Assembly (NCBI GenBank): GCA_001970855.1 | Contig: LSSN01001912.1 | Location: forward strand, 1-20,571 | Direction of reading: 5' to 3' | Origin: Smittium culicis | Taxonomy: Eukaryota > Kickxellomycota > Harpellomycetes > Harpellales > Legeriomycetaceae | DNA length: 20,571 nucleotides | Shown: piece after piece, positions 20,184 through 20,571 of the stretch | Layout: every line of letters begins with the position of its first letter | Numbering within the stretch: the first letter of the stretch is position 1 | The notes under the pieces: model-generated | The model's input: the letters and a program-made list of their open reading frames with translations, nothing else | Database searches by the model: none | Told to the model about the DNA's origin: nothing | Program-made: the position numbers and the translations under genes

Positions 20184-20571
20184 GCTCTATATAAAAAATA
20201 TAGGTAAAATGTGTCAATTTTACCAGTTATAAAATTGTAATATAGGAGACTGAATCTAGAGAGCATTTTGCCGCTCCCTTGTGCTATTGGTCACATTATT
20301 ATTAGCTGGAGTGTTTATGATGGCCATTTTATTTTTCTATTTATTACTTAAGTTTGAAAGTACTATTTGTTAATACAACATTTTGCCGGATAATACTTGA
20401 ATATGGTATTTTATGCACTGTAACTATTTATGCCTATAAGTGTTCTCTTTGTAAGCGATTTTCCAAATGTGGATCTCTTTAATATATCTTTCTCAAGAAT
20501 TCTACAGGAAAAAAGCAGTCATAAAAATCACACTACGCCTTTTTTTTAGACATGTCATTGTATTTTTTTTT
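20184..20571. other. Gene-free stretch at the window end
   Basis: AT-rich, with stops in all frames and a T8 run near the end. I see no gene, though one could begin outside the window. Confidence 0.5.

Overview
The window is an AT-rich nuclear fragment from a fungus. The evidence is GT-AG introns of about 85-225 nt, four conserved fungal/eukaryotic protein genes, Pol III-type tRNA genes, and long, very AT-rich gene-free flanks with simple repeats. The fungal call rests mainly on a mitochondrial carrier that most resembles yeast YPR011C and on a close Ups1 homologue. The exact lineage cannot be fixed from the sequence; an AT-rich early-diverging or otherwise non-model fungus is my guess.

Layout. 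1-4300: gene-free AT-rich DNA with a 101-bp MITE-like element (23-123) and an inverted, truncated second copy (287-358). From about 3050 to 4200 the base composition shifts (G-rich on +), but I find no gene. 4765-6062: mitochondrial solute carrier gene (+), one sure intron and a possible extra 5' exon. 6459-7886: TRM9-type tRNA wobble-uridine methyltransferase (-), five exons. 7887-9768: intergenic, with a pentamer array that turns into a 14-mer array. 9769-10329: UPS1/PRELI lipid-transfer protein (+), intronless. 10635-13371: SUN-domain nuclear-envelope protein (-), two exons and 883 residues; the first 257 residues are easy to miss because exon 2 has no start codon before residue 258. 13372-14330: SUN upstream region with four evenly spaced direct repeats, then a C-rich stretch with three CCAAT boxes and no recognisable gene. 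14331-19962: AT-rich gene-free DNA with two abutting minisatellites (17933-18220). 19963-20170: tRNA-Ser(AGA) and tRNA-Lys(CTT), 53 bp apart with no Pol III stop between them.

The genes are ordinary housekeeping genes in alternating orientation (carrier > < TRM9 > UPS1 < SUN); this is not an operon or a dedicated system. Two act at mitochondria (carrier, UPS1). TRM9 modifies tRNA wobble positions, and SUN works at the nuclear envelope. I did not find a convincing new biological system. The best leads are the possibly dicistronic tRNA pair, the helically phased GGTGTCA array, the large acidic insertion inside the SUN domain, the alternative 5' exon of the carrier, the MITE pair and the twin minisatellites.
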